DNA of 64,000 nucleotides. Origin: Liquidambar formosana. Lineage: Eukaryota > Streptophyta > Magnoliopsida > Saxifragales > Altingiaceae. The DNA is taken from assembly GCA_039720395.1 (NCBI GenBank), contig CM077821.1, positions 44,555,888 to 44,619,887 of the forward strand. Reading direction: 5' to 3'. Position numbers and translations under genes: made by a program. The notes beneath the pieces were generated by a model that made no database searches, was not told the origin of the DNA, and saw only the letters and a list, made by a program, of their open reading frames with translations. Below, in pieces: positions 31,633 through 55,121 of the stretch; positions within the stretch are counted from its first letter, which is position 1, and each line of letters starts with the position of its first letter.

Positions 31633-33222
31633 CTAAGCTGTAACAGGTGTCTCCACTGCAACGTTGCCAGTGTAACCAACTTCTGCCTTCTTGTCAGCCT
31701 CCCACAGCTCTGGTATTGCTTCCTTGAGATTGTGTATGCTTTCTAATGCAAAATCTGCACCTTTAGTTCTCTGAGAAGTGCCAACCTACATACATTTTTG
31801 TATAATAAGAACCTCATTAGGTACCAGATTGGCAAAGATTTTAGTATGAGCAAGTGATAGCCTTCATACATGGTACAAGATTTTCAATGACTTACCAGCA
31901 CAGTGTGAAGACCAAGACGTTTTCCAGACTGTATGTTGCGGACACTATCTTCAAAGAACATCTGGAAAACAAGAATTTTCAATGACAATCAAGTATAAAA
32001 AAATGAAATAAATATTTTACAAGAACCAATATCGAATTCCGTAGGAGATCATCATCTTACCGTTCTCTGAGGGTTGATGTTGGCTAACCTAAGAGCCAGT
32101 TCAATGGCATCTTCTGAGGGTTTGCAGACAATGGGTGTCTTTGGTAATCTTGACCCCAGATTAGGTTGAGAAAAATGCCCAATAATGTCAAAAATTTTAG
32201 TGCTAGTGCTAGTGGTTGTCATAACAGTAGCTGTATTAGTAGTAGTAATTAATCCTGCAAACTCAATGTCATCTTCATCATCAGAAACAGTGCTCTTGTG
32301 AGTAGGATTCAGAGTCTCAAAGCAGATAATCCCTTCAAAACAGTCTTCCAATCCAAGTTTGCTAAGTGCTTTAGCTGCATGGACCTTGTCTGCGTTCGTG
32401 AAGATCTAATATACAAAGCAAATGGAGAGAAAGTGTCATGAGAAAAGCTCCGCAATATACTACCTTTTACTACACTTTTGATTTGGTGATCAGGGACTTA
32501 CAACTTTCCGAATGGGCAAGCTTAGCAAGAGACTTCTTAAAACTGGGTCTGGTTTCAAATTTTCGTAAGGCAATCGCCCATGAACAAAACTGTAAATCAG
32601 GAAAAAGGTTAGTCACATTTGTCACTTAAAAACCAACCTTTATCAAACTTAATCCTTTTTGATCAATAAATAAGATAAGACTTCCGCACCTGTGGTACTC
32701 ATCATAGTCAAAGTCATAGCCAATTGCCTGAACACAAGAACCCATAAACCATTGTAAGCCAATCTGGCTAATATTTTTCACAACTAAAAGAAGATACAAG
32801 GAAGGAAAGAATCAAGCCATACCCTTAGACCAGCCATTGTTGTCCCATAATTCTTGTACAGTAGGTTGCACAAGTCAGGGATTTTGCTCTTCTCTATGCC
32901 AAGCCTTTCAATCATATAATCTAGAAAGTAAATCCATATAAAAAATTAGAGACAGCAAAATTTTTAACAATATAAAGGAGAACACTAAGGAATAACAACC
33001 CTGCAGACTTACCTTCAATATTCTTGCGGCATGATATTGCCAAACCAGAACTAAGGGGATATAGAGTGTCATCTAAATCTGCAAAATTAAACATATTAGT
33101 TATTAATCTCACCCTGTGAAATCCAGGGTAAAAATCAAATGTTATGGAAAGAAATGCTTACCAAACAGAAGACAATCATATTTTGGCCTCTGAGCCTGCC
33201 GGTAGCGCTCCTCGTATTCCAT
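31633..33222 (-). CDS. HAD-superfamily hydrolase, pyrimidine 5'-nucleotidase-like (SDT1/PHM8-type)
   Basis: Eight exons: 33,222-33,162, 33,078-33,013, 32,920-32,823, 32,727-32,690, 32,589-32,502, 32,405-32,061, 31,961-31,896 and 31,785-31,633. They sum to 915 nt (304 residues). HAD motif I is FDLDDTLYP (residues 20-28); intron 1 splits the codon of the nucleophilic Asp. Motif II is IFTNA, motif III lies around the Lys of VVCK-type PIVCKPSEDA, and motif IV is MFFEDSVRN. The cap region carries EYHRFVHGRLPY. These match the plant putative phosphatases related to yeast Sdt1, which dephosphorylate nucleotides or other small phosphate esters; the substrate here is not known. A Thr-rich low-complexity insert (TTTNTATVMTTTSTST) lies in exon 6. 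There is no targeting peptide, so it is probably cytosolic. The C-terminus YTGNVAVETPVTA matches the family end. Confidence 0.93.
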
Positions 33223-34870
33223 TTTGATCTAAAAAGACTTGAATAGACAACGAAAAGGAGTGAGCAATAGGCACAAGGATAACTTAATCCCACGGAAGCT
33301 AATATGAATATTCATCTTATATCTCAATATATAAACTTTCATTGCTTGAAAAAGGAGGCCTCAAATCTTATGACCCATCGACTCTGATTACGACCAATAA
33401 GAATAAAAAAGGAGTGCATCAGTAAAACTCCAGATGAATGGACAAATCTGTGGACAACACAAGAAGTTGGGGTAGTGCCACGTTGATTTTATGAATGAAC
33501 AATCCACAACCACAACTACAGATTGAATTTGGGAGAAGGTGGACCAGTAACTCAAATGTGGTTTAAAATTTGGAATATATTGTTTTGAAAGAAAACTTGG
33601 AATATATTACTGAATACGTCTCCAAACTCAAAAAGTTTTGTTTGATTGCCCAAAAGTCATCTGTCAACAGCATAAACTCCACCCATAGAGATAAAAGTAG
33701 GCATGAAGTCATAAGAACAACTACTTAGACAAAGTTCATGTGACAGACAGAGCCCTTTACAGAGCGTATCATTTGCATAAGAAATCTGTGAAATTAAGGA
33801 AGAAACCAAAAAGAGAGAAAAGTTGAGCTGAAAAGGGATCATATTTTATATAAAATATCTTCAAAAAAGAAACTCCAACAATGAAGTCAATCAAAGGGAA
33901 AAAATTACACACCCACACACACAGGGGTCCATCAATGAACAACAAAAAGCATGATTAAGCCTCAAAATAAAGGAAATGACAAACTTTTGACATTACAAAT
34001 TTCATAAAAGTTTGTACATATTTTTAAACCGAGTTAATAATAAAAAAATAAAAAAAAATCCTCAAGTTTGTAGGAAATTGAGATTAAAAAATTCAATGCA
34101 ACTCACAACTTACAACTCAAGAAGGAAGCACTCACAGCAAACCACTTACTAAAATTCACATATAAATAATACAGGAACCCACTTTAAAATCCATAAGAGC
34201 ACTACACTCACTACAAAATTTCAACTTTGATAACGAAAAAAGGCATCCATTTCATCTCTACCTCTAAATACATGTTTCTCGAAAGAGAGGGTTAATTAAA
34301 TGAAAGGAACTACCTCAAACCACATGAATAAGTAATGTCTAAGGAAGAAAGCTTTATGTTGGGAGAGAGAGAGAGAGAGAGGTGTGGCCAAAAAGAAGGG
34401 CAGATGTTGGTCTTAACAAAACTGGAAGTGAACCCAGAAATCAAACACAAAAACCGAAAAATCTGAACCCCTTAACTCATCATGATACCATACCCAGAGT
34501 CAACTTTTGCATAAAATCATAATTCCGCAGTTTTTACCCATTTCTATGGATTCAAAGCCTCACAAAATCTTAACCCAAATCAAATTTCTTGCAAACACGA
34601 AATCTGAATTTATATCAGATCAAAAAAACCTTCAAAGCATCGTTATCGAAACCATAATATTCAAAAGATTCAATTTGCCTCATCAGACGCAAATGCAAGA
34701 ATATACGAACAACATTGCAAGAACAGAACGTACCAGGCTCAAATGGCTATCAGAGAGAGAGAGAAAAAGAGAAGGAGAGAAAGAAAGAAGAGAGTTTTAG
34801 AGAGAGAAACTTTGAGACAGAGAAGGTGTAATGAGAAGAGATTGAATGATGCAGGCGAGAGGGAGAAAGA
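33223..34870 (-). other. 5' leader region of the HAD gene, probable 5'-UTR intron
   Basis: CTTTTTAG followed by ATCAAAATGG (minus strand, around 33,222-33,235) places a plausible 3' splice site seven bases before the start codon. A possible donor, GAG followed by GTAGTT, lies near 34,312-34,320. The GA-rich tract at 34,362-34,381 and the AGAGAGA run at 34,750-34,810 look like a transcribed leader. No other gene lies here. Exact leader exons cannot be fixed without transcripts. Confidence 0.45.
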
Positions 34871-34890
34871 AAGTGGAGGCAGAGACGGGT

Positions 34891-34898
34891 TTATATAG
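34891..34898 (-). promoter_or_regulatory. TATA box for the HAD gene
   Basis: The minus strand reads GCCTATATAAACCCG here, a near-consensus plant TATA box, with a purine-rich leader starting about 30 bases downstream. No other open gene faces this way nearby. The 5' intron inferred for the HAD gene would connect them. Confidence 0.5.
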
Positions 34899-37800
34899 GC
34901 AAACCGTTGGCATTTCAAAATCTTGGTTAATTAAAGACTAATGTGATTTTTAATTTAATTTAAAATGATTTTTTAATTAATTGAGAAGGTGAATGGAAGG
35001 AGAGAAAAGTTTATTACCGCCACGTTTCTTGTTAGTGCCACATTTCGGACTTTACAACTGTAGTATGTGAACTACTCCATCTTTGCTTTCCGCCTTTCCG
35101 GTCTCTGTTGCTCCACAAATTTCCACTTTGCCAACTCTTGGGGACCCTTTGCATGGTCCAAATTCGCCTTCTTGTTTGCAATTATTTTGGATTATCCCTC
35201 ACATGGAAGTGTCGAGTGGAGTTCACCAATGCCCACCACTTTTTCTTATTATTATTATAAATATTATAAGGTTCCGATGTGTTTATATCTAATTATTTTG
35301 AATACATCTAATCCTCCATCCCACATGCAAGACAAAGTCTATGGATTATAGCCTTCCGACTCATGATATGTCTTGTCCATACAAGTGTAACACGTTTTGA
35401 AGGTTGCGATTTCAATGCTACAAGGGTGCATGAGTTTTGTTGTACGGAGTATTATATATGATGTTCTAATCTTGTTTACCAAAAATGAGTGGGGTTTGTA
35501 TTTAAGCATTTGGACGGTTTTGGACAATAGCTAGCATAAGAAAAATGAGAAAAATATGGATAGAGATCTTCTGTCCAATCATGCACCTTTTTATGTTACC
35601 TCTATATAATTGGACTCTATCATCACTAGAATATTATTGAGATTGATCAAACCACAAGTCTTGCTAAATATATTGTTATCTTACAAAAATGAGCTCTACG
35701 GGATGATCTTAACTATCTAACTAAATCGATTGTAATCAAATTATTTGAATTGAAAGTTTTGACAATGTTCAAATTGTTAAAACCATTTAAATGAATTAAT
35801 TTTTTAAGGATATGACATATTATGCAAGACCCATTATTTGGTGGGTCCAGTGTAATTTTTGAGAGGCTGATATGACCAATAATACAAATGAGCATGAAAG
35901 GGGCATTGAGAAGGGAAGGGAAAATCTCCATTCAAACAAGTGTTGCATAACCTATTTTAAACGTGGAAGATTTTAGATCCAAATTTCTATTCTCTTTTGG
36001 GTAGCCATTGGTTAAAATTATTATGGTTGTTAATAAATATGAAGTAGACGGTGGCTTTACTTGTATTAAAAGAATTAGGCATATTCAAAATCGGGATAAC
36101 TTTGTCAGCCAAACAAATAAAAAATAAAAATAAAATGAACAATAGTTCACAAAAGTGGTCTTGAAAAGAACCATGGTTCAAGAATATACAGCATTCGTAA
36201 GTATTTTTTTTCCTATAAGATATTTCGATTCTCGAAAACAACGAAAGAAATAGACATATTTTTTAAAAGGAACCCATTTTTAGAGAAAAATTCATTTCAA
36301 ATATGTCTTACAAGTTCATTGAATTTGAGTAGTTACATTACTTTCGAAAACATTTTGAAAAAGCCAGCATCCTTGATGTTGGTTTCGTGTATTAGGGTTG
36401 GTGAGTTTCAGCCAATCCATGAACACCCACCCATTGTTTCAAGTGTAGGGAGTTGAGACTTTGACAGCCATAATTGGGAATCCCTTTCTTACTATCTTCA
36501 GCAGGGTTAGGCTTGAATGACTCATCGGTGAGACCTTATGAGGAAGTGCTGTTAACTTTCTTTTGTATAGAAAAGGACAAAGTTTGACAGTTTTCTATTT
36601 CGCCTCTCTGGTAAGGAGTGGGATTCCCATGAGTTGGTACACAAATATAGGTCCCATTCCTTATAAAAAAAGGACAGAAAGTATAGGCACTGCTCTTAGA
36701 AAAAACAGTTGTATCCTACTAAAAATTGGGCACCTTGTGTTAGAAAACTAGCCAATTTGAGACAAGACGAAAGATATTTCTTGGCCTTCTGGCTAAGTTG
36801 ACAAGTTTCGTACCATTTAGCCAGTTGGCTAAGCTCATGAATGAGGTACCGTTTGGCCTTTTGGCTACAATCAAAAGTGTAATGTAGGATAGGACTTGTA
36901 CCTAAATTAATTTGATGTACCAATGTAATGTCACGAGTCTCTTGGAAAGTATGAATTTCCCTTTAAGGTTTTGTCCTTTTTACAATGTTCAAGGTTAGTT
37001 TTGAACTTCAATGTAACAAAAAATTAAAAAAAAAATTGAAATTTCATACTTACCAGCGGTAACTGCATACTGTAAACCAATAAATCAGACAAATAATGTC
37101 TTGCCACATCATTATCAAATTATATTATAATGTTCGCCGATCTTGACTCCCATGATAATACCCTCATCCCCTCATCATGTTACTTACACGGCAAACTCTC
37201 TTGAGTTTGGCTAGCATGACAATAGTGATGATAGATATATGGACACATAAGTATTTGACATATGAGAGTTATGTGTTTGTATAATTATGAGTCTGCGTGT
37301 CTAAATAACTTAAAGTTTGAGCATGTGTTGCTATCTTGACTTCATGATGATACCCTCCTCCTCACTGTTCCATTTCATCACTAACATGGCGAACTCTCTT
37401 GCGCGCGTTCAACTAATATGATGGAATTAATAACAAATATCCAAACATGTGGATAAGAGTTTAACATGTGGGATTAATGTGTTTCTATAAACATGTGTCC
37501 ACGTGTCTTGATGATTCTCAAAATTTGAGGATGTCAATATAAACATTTTTAAAAAAAAATTATATTAAAGAAATTAATTTTACTTTGGTCGGTTCTTTTG
37601 GTCGGTTCTCTCAAATCATGCTCGCATGGCTCTCCGTCATGTCATACGTATGTCTGCACATTCAATTAAGAAAACCAAGGATAAGATTAATATATACATT
37701 TGATTGTGAGATACCTCCATAATTATTATTTAAAAAGAGAAAAAAGGAAAAAAAAAAGACTCATATTTTGATTTTGTTGTAGATACTCTATTTTGGTGGT

Positions 37801-38100
37801 ATCACTTATATTCATAATAAAACTCAATAAAATATTTTATTTTTCTTTTTAAAAAATATTTAACAAAATGTTTAAAAGATGCCTAAATATAAAAAAAATT
37901 GCGCACGACCATGACCCTAGCTAGTTGCCAACGTGAGATTGGAATGCTATCTGGGGTTGCTTTCACACAGCAGAATATAAGATGATTGTTGCATGACAAC
38001 AGTAAGATGTTTCCCTAAGTTGGGTTATTGTAACAATTCAAATAAACAAATATAAATATAAATATGGGGAGGAATCCGTTTACAGTCGGAGAAGGATCCG

Positions 38101-38305
38101 TTTCTATGGTATCCCGGGGGTATCGTATCCCTAAAAGGTATTCATCACATTAATTTTTATGATAATTTGGTTACATTTTGTGATAGGTGTGAATAGTAAT
38201 CAGAACTATTATGATAATTAGAACCATCACAAAATGTGACCCAAATATCATAAAAATGTGATGAATACCACTTGAGGGTGCAGTACCCTCGGGATACCAT
38301 AGAAA
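38101..38305. mobile_element. Small MITE, 205 bp, with about 85-bp inverted arms
   Basis: TTTCTATGGTATCCC at the left end is the reverse complement of GGGATACCATAGAAA at the right end. Pairing continues through GGTATTCATCACATT and TTTGGTTACATTTTGTGAT with few mismatches, leaving a loop of about 40 bases. The element would fold into a near-perfect hairpin. No clear target-site duplication, so the family is not assigned. Confidence 0.75.
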
Positions 38306-41300
38306 GACCCCATATGTATATTATACTCACATATAGTAATTGGTGCCTGTGCCGCCACTGACAGTGTGAAAATGACCAAGCAAATGTAGACCATGACAGA
38401 ACTTTCTTTCTTTAATGTATTGGAGGGAAATAATTGGTACCCCAAGATCACATACTAGGGAAAAGTACAAAGGAATTAGATGGAAAAAAGGCCTAGAGAA
38501 AGGAAGATGGTGAGACCCCTTGTTTAGTCATTCTTTCCCCTTCACATATCCTTAAAATATAGGGTGCTTGTTACGTATTTGAAAAGAACACTGCAAATGG
38601 TGGTGGGCTGGTTTTCATTTTGTATGAAAGGACCATTTCTAACTCTTTCAATTTGAAATCTTCCTCTCTCCCTCAATTATTTCAACCACCTAGCTGGGGT
38701 GCCCATGGCCCATGACTATGACCTCTAATATTATTTTAATCACAGCTATTATTGTTTGTGATTTTATAATAATAGAAGGGGCTCCCCCAGCTCCTTGGTA
38801 TGTGGGGTTGGTTGACTAGGAAAGCTACAGTATTAATGGGGATCATTAAAATTAATAAGAATGTTGCATGATGCCCCATTGCAGCAATATTCTATTGTCG
38901 CGTTGCCTCTAAGTAGTTCGCGAGAAAAAAATTTTAATTTATAAATTAGGGCATACCGGGTTATTAGAATCTTTGGTGTTGTGGGTTCCTTCGATATATG
39001 ATTTTGTTCGCATTCGGAAAAATCCACCTCTTTTTAGCTTTGGTTGGTATGCAATGGTGGCAAGGGATTATGACTAAACAAGGCCAATAATACTGGCATG
39101 CACTGGCAAAAAATCTTGGTGGTAGATTTTGGGTTTATGATTTGATAATGGAACATGGTTTGCCAAAGTACATGGTATATATGCAATTACAAAAAACCAA
39201 TAATGCAGTTTCCTACCATAAATTTGTCTAACTTTTAGAAACTTTTCAGTCATTGTCATCAGAGAGCAGCAATTAGGCACAACCGCACAAGACTTGCTCA
39301 TTTTAGCAACATTTTTCAGGCTCTTTGCTTGTATTTCACCTAGTCAACATTTTTAGGCATGCTTAAGCTCATTTCGAAAAGGATAAAAATTCTAATGAAT
39401 TGGAAAAATTTTGTACTTATTAAGTGCTCCATCTCATGAAGCTTATGATGTCATTACGTTTGTCGTTGAAGTCTTTGCATTACGTGAGATGAATAATACC
39501 TATACGACCAACGCACTTTCCTAACCCTAGTTCTACCTAATGCCAAATGGAGCCAGCCATTGGTATCTCCAAGGAGAAACACTGCAAACGACGCAATTGA
39601 GAACTTTGTTACATTTAAAATACATTACCTTTCCTTTAAAATAGTAAAAGTCTGAAAGTGAAACGATAAAAAAACCCGATAATATGTAACACGCGATTGG
39701 CTTGCACAAGTATATAGTAAGTATTTTCCCCTTTGTTTAAGGAGAGGGAGGTGGGGTTTAAGGCTAAACTATTGATTAGACAATGTTTTTATTTTTTGTC
39801 TTTATTTATTATTTATTTTTTTAACTATTAGACATTGTACAATATGTACTTTATGCTTTATGTGATGCTTATTTTGTATTCAAGCTTGTTATGTATGGAT
39901 CCCCTTTTACGGAGGATATACTATAATTGAAACTCAATCAAACAAATTAAAGAGTCCTATCAAAAGACAATAATACCACTAAAAATTCATCCACCAGTCG
40001 TGGGTGAGAGAACTACCCACTTTTGAAAGTAGGGTTAACCAAATTATCAATTCAGAGTCTGGGGCTATTGGTAGCATGAGTTCATGCAGAGCTCCATACG
40101 ACAAAATGTGCTCATCAACATACCACCCTAGACAATAAATTTAGCTCCTTATTTTATTTTATTTTTTAAAAAAAATTTATTTTTTTAGGCCAAACAATGG
40201 TCAGATATTAATGGGTAAAGGAGGGTTTCAAACCTAACTACGAGATTGCTGAGGATTTACCACCCAATCTAGGGCATCTTTTAATAAGTTTAGCCCTTGT
40301 GAACATATAAAATAAAACTTCAAGATTGGTGCAACCAAAAACCCAACAAATGATTGGTGGCAAAGGAATTATTTCACACTTGCTAGCAGCAGACTAGAAG
40401 AGTATCTTAGTCTCCTATTGCTTTCCAACTAAGGAGGCCATTCATAGTTGGATTCATGAGAGACCATTTATGCTTAAAAAGCAACAATGGTTTGTCCAGT
40501 ATGATTTCCAAGAAACCCACTAGCCCCCAATTATGTATTTAAAGCCTAATGAAATGGAGTCCCATCACAGAAAAACCATTCAAAAAATGGAGTCCCATCC
40601 AACCAAAAATGAGTGTTCTCAAAAAGGGAAGACACATCATTGATTCGATCTCGATCTCGATCATGGTTAGCATTCCTATTCAACACAGCCTTAATATTTC
40701 CAGTCCTTTGTTTGGGCGTCAAACACGACACCCTTAATCAATTAACTTCTTCCATTCAAATTACGTATTAATCAAGAGAGTAAAAAACAAAGTGCTCTTC
40801 TGTAAATCTAGAGTTCCAGTCAAACACCCAGCTGTCACATCCTTTGTTTGACATGTGCCCTCTCACTGATGGCGATTTGACGAATTTCGCGCTGCATAAA
40901 TTATAAAGATTTATGTGGCTAATCATGATCTAATTACGTACCCTGGAGGAATCAATGTGTATCATAGTGATATATTCTCTTGTAAGAGGTGTTGGGCTAC
41001 AAAAAGTTGTGCTTTTCTGTCACACAGCCACCATATACTTCCACCGCAAAGTTGTTTCTTTAATTATGACCTCCTCACACCATCCGAGGTCCAAAATAAT
41101 TAGAAAAAGACAAAGGCGGGCAGGCAACACCACGAAAATACATCAGGGGTTGGGAGACTTCCACGAAGTATCCCATTGTGTTTTGCAACACAGAAGAGCA
41201 CAATCAGAGATCGAGGAGCCTTATCCTGGCAACACCACACACTTGTTGCAACTCCCACTTGGATTGGTTCAACTTCAATATCATAATTACAAGACTATTA

Positions 41301-41390
41301 AGCTGATCTAAGCCTGTATTGGTACGAGTTGATTATATGTGGGCAACGAGTCTGACTTGTTTATGCCAGCTACCTGTGAGACAACCGTAG

Positions 41391-41618
41391 ACGTGGAGAG
41401 AACAACACATGCGTCTTCAACAGTGAAATGTAAACCCAGAAGTATACAAGAGTGTGGGCACCATTCATTCATTTCTTTTAGATTAGGGAGAAAGCAACAT
41501 AACTACGTGGAGGGGACATCACATATCCGTATTCAACAATCAAATGCAAAACCCAGAAAAACAGAAGAGTGCGTGGGCACCATTCATTCATTTCAATTAG
41601 ATTTGGGAGAAAGCAACG
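41391..41618. repeat. Tandem duplication, two copies of about 114 bp
   Basis: Copy A starts ACGTGGAGAGAACAACACAT (41,391) and copy B starts ACGTGGAGGGGACATCACAT (41,505). Both end in GGGCACCATTCATTCATTTC...GGGAGAAAGCAAC. They lie in an open 154-codon frame (41,339-41,803), about 320 bp beyond the FTSH stop. The two repeats do not keep a common protein pattern. Confidence 0.75.
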
Positions 41619-42123
41619 AGTCCAAAAACCAGCATCATGAAAAATTCAGACATAAAAAGATGCTCGAAAAAGATTCCTCTACCGCCCCAATCGCTTTTGT
41701 TCATAAGATTCTCATTTGGCATTTACCAATCATTTCATCAAAAATAGAAATGGTTGGTGGAAATCTAATGTTAAAAAGAGGGTACAACATCAAGTTACAG
41801 TAGCTAAATGCTAAATCTTTAAAGAGAGGGCAGTCCAAAAGTTCCATAGGTTCATGCATTCTTCATCGTACGAATTTGACATTCATGTTTCAAATTCCAA
41901 TAATCTGGCTAAAGGTGCTATACGAATCAGCTGCATAGATCAAATCCAATACGCCTTGAATGTATGTAGTGCTTTTGGGAAAATATCATCATTTGCCAAC
42001 ATCATGATTTTTACAATTTAGTTTGATCTAAAATAAGAAAGCAGTCACATATTTTAAAGGGGAGGGAGGGGGAAAAAATACTTGACAAAATTCCATTTAT
42101 ACAATCACAAACCTGTTCAACCT

Positions 42124-52733
<10,610 letters not shown>

Positions 52734-54021
52734 TATATTGAAGATGAGAACATGAATCGTTTGATGATTTTTAAAACCCTAGAAAGCCTATATATATCTG
52801 TTTGGTTGATTGGAAAATTCAGAATTAATTTAAGCTCTAATATATTAATATCGACAAGTAGAGAAAGAAATCTAGGATTTCGAGTGGGTGAAAGAGAGTT
52901 GCAGAGAGAGAGAGAGAGAGGAGGAGGAGGTTTACGTGAGTTGGGGACGAAGGAGGTGAAGCGCAGAAAAGAGGAAGTGTCTGTTACCCGAACGTAGAAA
53001 CCGCCTTTTTTTTCATTCGTAATTCCGCTTATGCCCTTTTCAGCATTGTGACAAATCCTAGATTCGGAAATTATTATCGTTGCATACGGAAGTTATTCGG
53101 AAAAACATTAAGAATATTTTTTAAAAAATATATATGAAATTTTAGTGTTTAATTTAACTTAATAAGAAAGATGTGTTGCCATTTTATGATTTTATAAAAC
53201 AATTCGAGAGTTCTAAAAATAATTCAGGAATTACTCATAATATTGGGATTATTCAAGAACTATAGATAACATATGTGATAAGCTAGTTTGTTCCGTTAAT
53301 GAAAAATTTGGGAATAATTTTTGGAATTTTGTTACTATGCTAGTCAGCTGGGACTCCATTGGGGCATTGGGAGGTTTTATTTATTTACTTTTGGTATTAA
53401 AGAGGAAAAACAAAACAAAAACAAAAACCGCACTAGCAAGTTCTAGAACGATTAACTAAAGAATTTCAACACATTTGCTACATTGAGGGGTTGCCTAGCA
53501 AAGTTGAAAACTCAGCTAACTAAGAAAGATCAACTGGTTTAAATTTTATGGTATTTGGTAAAAACTCTTTCTTTATAGGGTTTGTTTGTTTCACGAGAGT
53601 TTGGGATGAGAATGTGAACTCTTGGGATTTATTAAAAAATGGGCTATTCATTTTGCTCAAATGGCAAGATTTTAATTTCTCATAATAAACCAACTCTCAC
53701 GATCTACAGCAGATCCAAATCCTATCTATTAATGAAGGAATTCATAAATCTCGTGTTGACGTCGAGCAACCTCCACAATCTTCTAACTTGACATAGACCC
53801 AACCTTTCCCATAACCAAACTAACACCCTTGGCTATCCTCACGAAACCCTTCTTACCTTATACCTTCCTTCAATGGTGTCTCTTAGTGTTGTTAGCACAC
53901 TTTTTCAGTTTCCTTCCCCATAAAAAATTAAATAAAATTAAAAAAAAAAAATGTAAAAATGTACACAATCCACCTTCATTCAACTTTCTACATTTCTTCT
54001 TCTTCTTCAAATCCCAATCTC

Positions 54022-54067
<46 letters not shown>

Positions 54068-54864
54068 TATATATAAGAATTTTCATCCATGGCTAGATCT
54101 AAGGATACCCTCATCATGGAAATCCACATCAACAATAAGCCACCGAAGAGGAGATGCTGCCTAAGTGCCAAAAAACCACCAAATCAACCACCTCTGCTTC
54201 TTCCTCTTGCCATCTCTCTGGAAAAAAAAAAAAGGAAAAAAAAAAGGGTCCAAATATTGCTGTCCTCATTTGGGTTCCCATCACCGACTACTATCACAAC
54301 GAGATCTAGTTAGGAATGGATGGAGATGAAAAGGACTGTGGGAGAGAGAGTGTGTCCGTGAAAGAGAGAGAACACGTCATATATTGAAAACTGAATGGGA
54401 TGCATCCGAACAATGAAATTTTAAGTCTCGTTACTTAAAGTCTCGTGAGGTTGAATTCTCGAGAATTTAAAATTCATAGGAGTTAAAACTCCCGACAAAC
54501 GAACAGACCCATAGGGAAGTTCACATCCACCCACAAAAAAAATGCTTAGAAGTGATGAAGCATGAAATTAACTTTCCATTGGTTTGTCTTTGAATGAGAT
54601 TAGTGATGAGTAAGTGGACCTAATCCAATTTTTGGAATTCACAAACAGCTCCAAGGGTGTGGCATGTGTTTAACTCTTGGGCTTGTGGGTTTGTGTTATA
54701 GCCCATTCCAACAACAAATCCATCTTTATGCATAGTTGCTGAATTTTGTGTACAATATCTATAAAGAATCTGGTCTCAAATTTCTCATTTACACAATAAA
54801 GTAATTCTGAACTTCTCTGAATTTTCGCCTCAATCTATTTGTAGCTTCTTAAATTCCATAAAGC

Positions 54865-54901
<37 letters not shown>

Positions 54902-55121
54902 CATTTAAATCATTTTGCATCTTGAAGCATAACAATGAAGGCGAAAAAAAAAACATAGACATGAATAATAAAAGGACTACACTTAAACAGCCCTTATATA
55001 GTTGTGAACATGACACTAAAATGTACATTAGATTATTATCAGTATTACACCATAACATATACTTCATATAGAAAGAAAACCACTAGGTCTTATTGGGCTT
55101 TAACCTATTGAATATATAGAT
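52734..55121. other. Intergenic between FTSH (promoter side) and the 3' end of WRKY
   Basis: The FTSH leader and promoter should lie in 52,734-53,030, which holds a GA tract (52,903-52,930) and a TATATATA box (minus, about 52,788-52,797). Beyond this I see a CT/CA microsatellite (54,018-54,068) followed by a 74-codon frame (54,089-54,313) with no known domain, and a 36-base A run (54,868-54,899). There is no convincing gene. Confidence 0.5.

Larger units (their letters stand above)
34900..42110. other. Long intergenic region, no gene supported
   Basis: It contains a MITE (38,101-38,305), a diverged tandem duplication at 37,137-37,330/37,331-37,530 (TCTTGACT...CATGATAATACCCTC; GCAAACTCTCTTG/GCGAACTCTCTTG) and another at 41,391-41,618. 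Open frames of 60-154 codons are scattered, but none has a recognisable domain, a plausible start or splice context. The poly-A-rich segments suggest old retroposon debris. Confidence 0.5.

Noticed and set aside
41339..41803. 154-codon plus-strand open frame near the FTSH 3' end
   Set aside because: It spans a 114-bp tandem duplication in which the two copies do not preserve a protein pattern; no domain or splice context.
54089..54313. 74-codon frame after a CT microsatellite and TATATATA, resembling a small gene with leader
   Set aside because: Composition is Lys/Pro-rich low complexity, and I know no matching family. Possible but not supportable.
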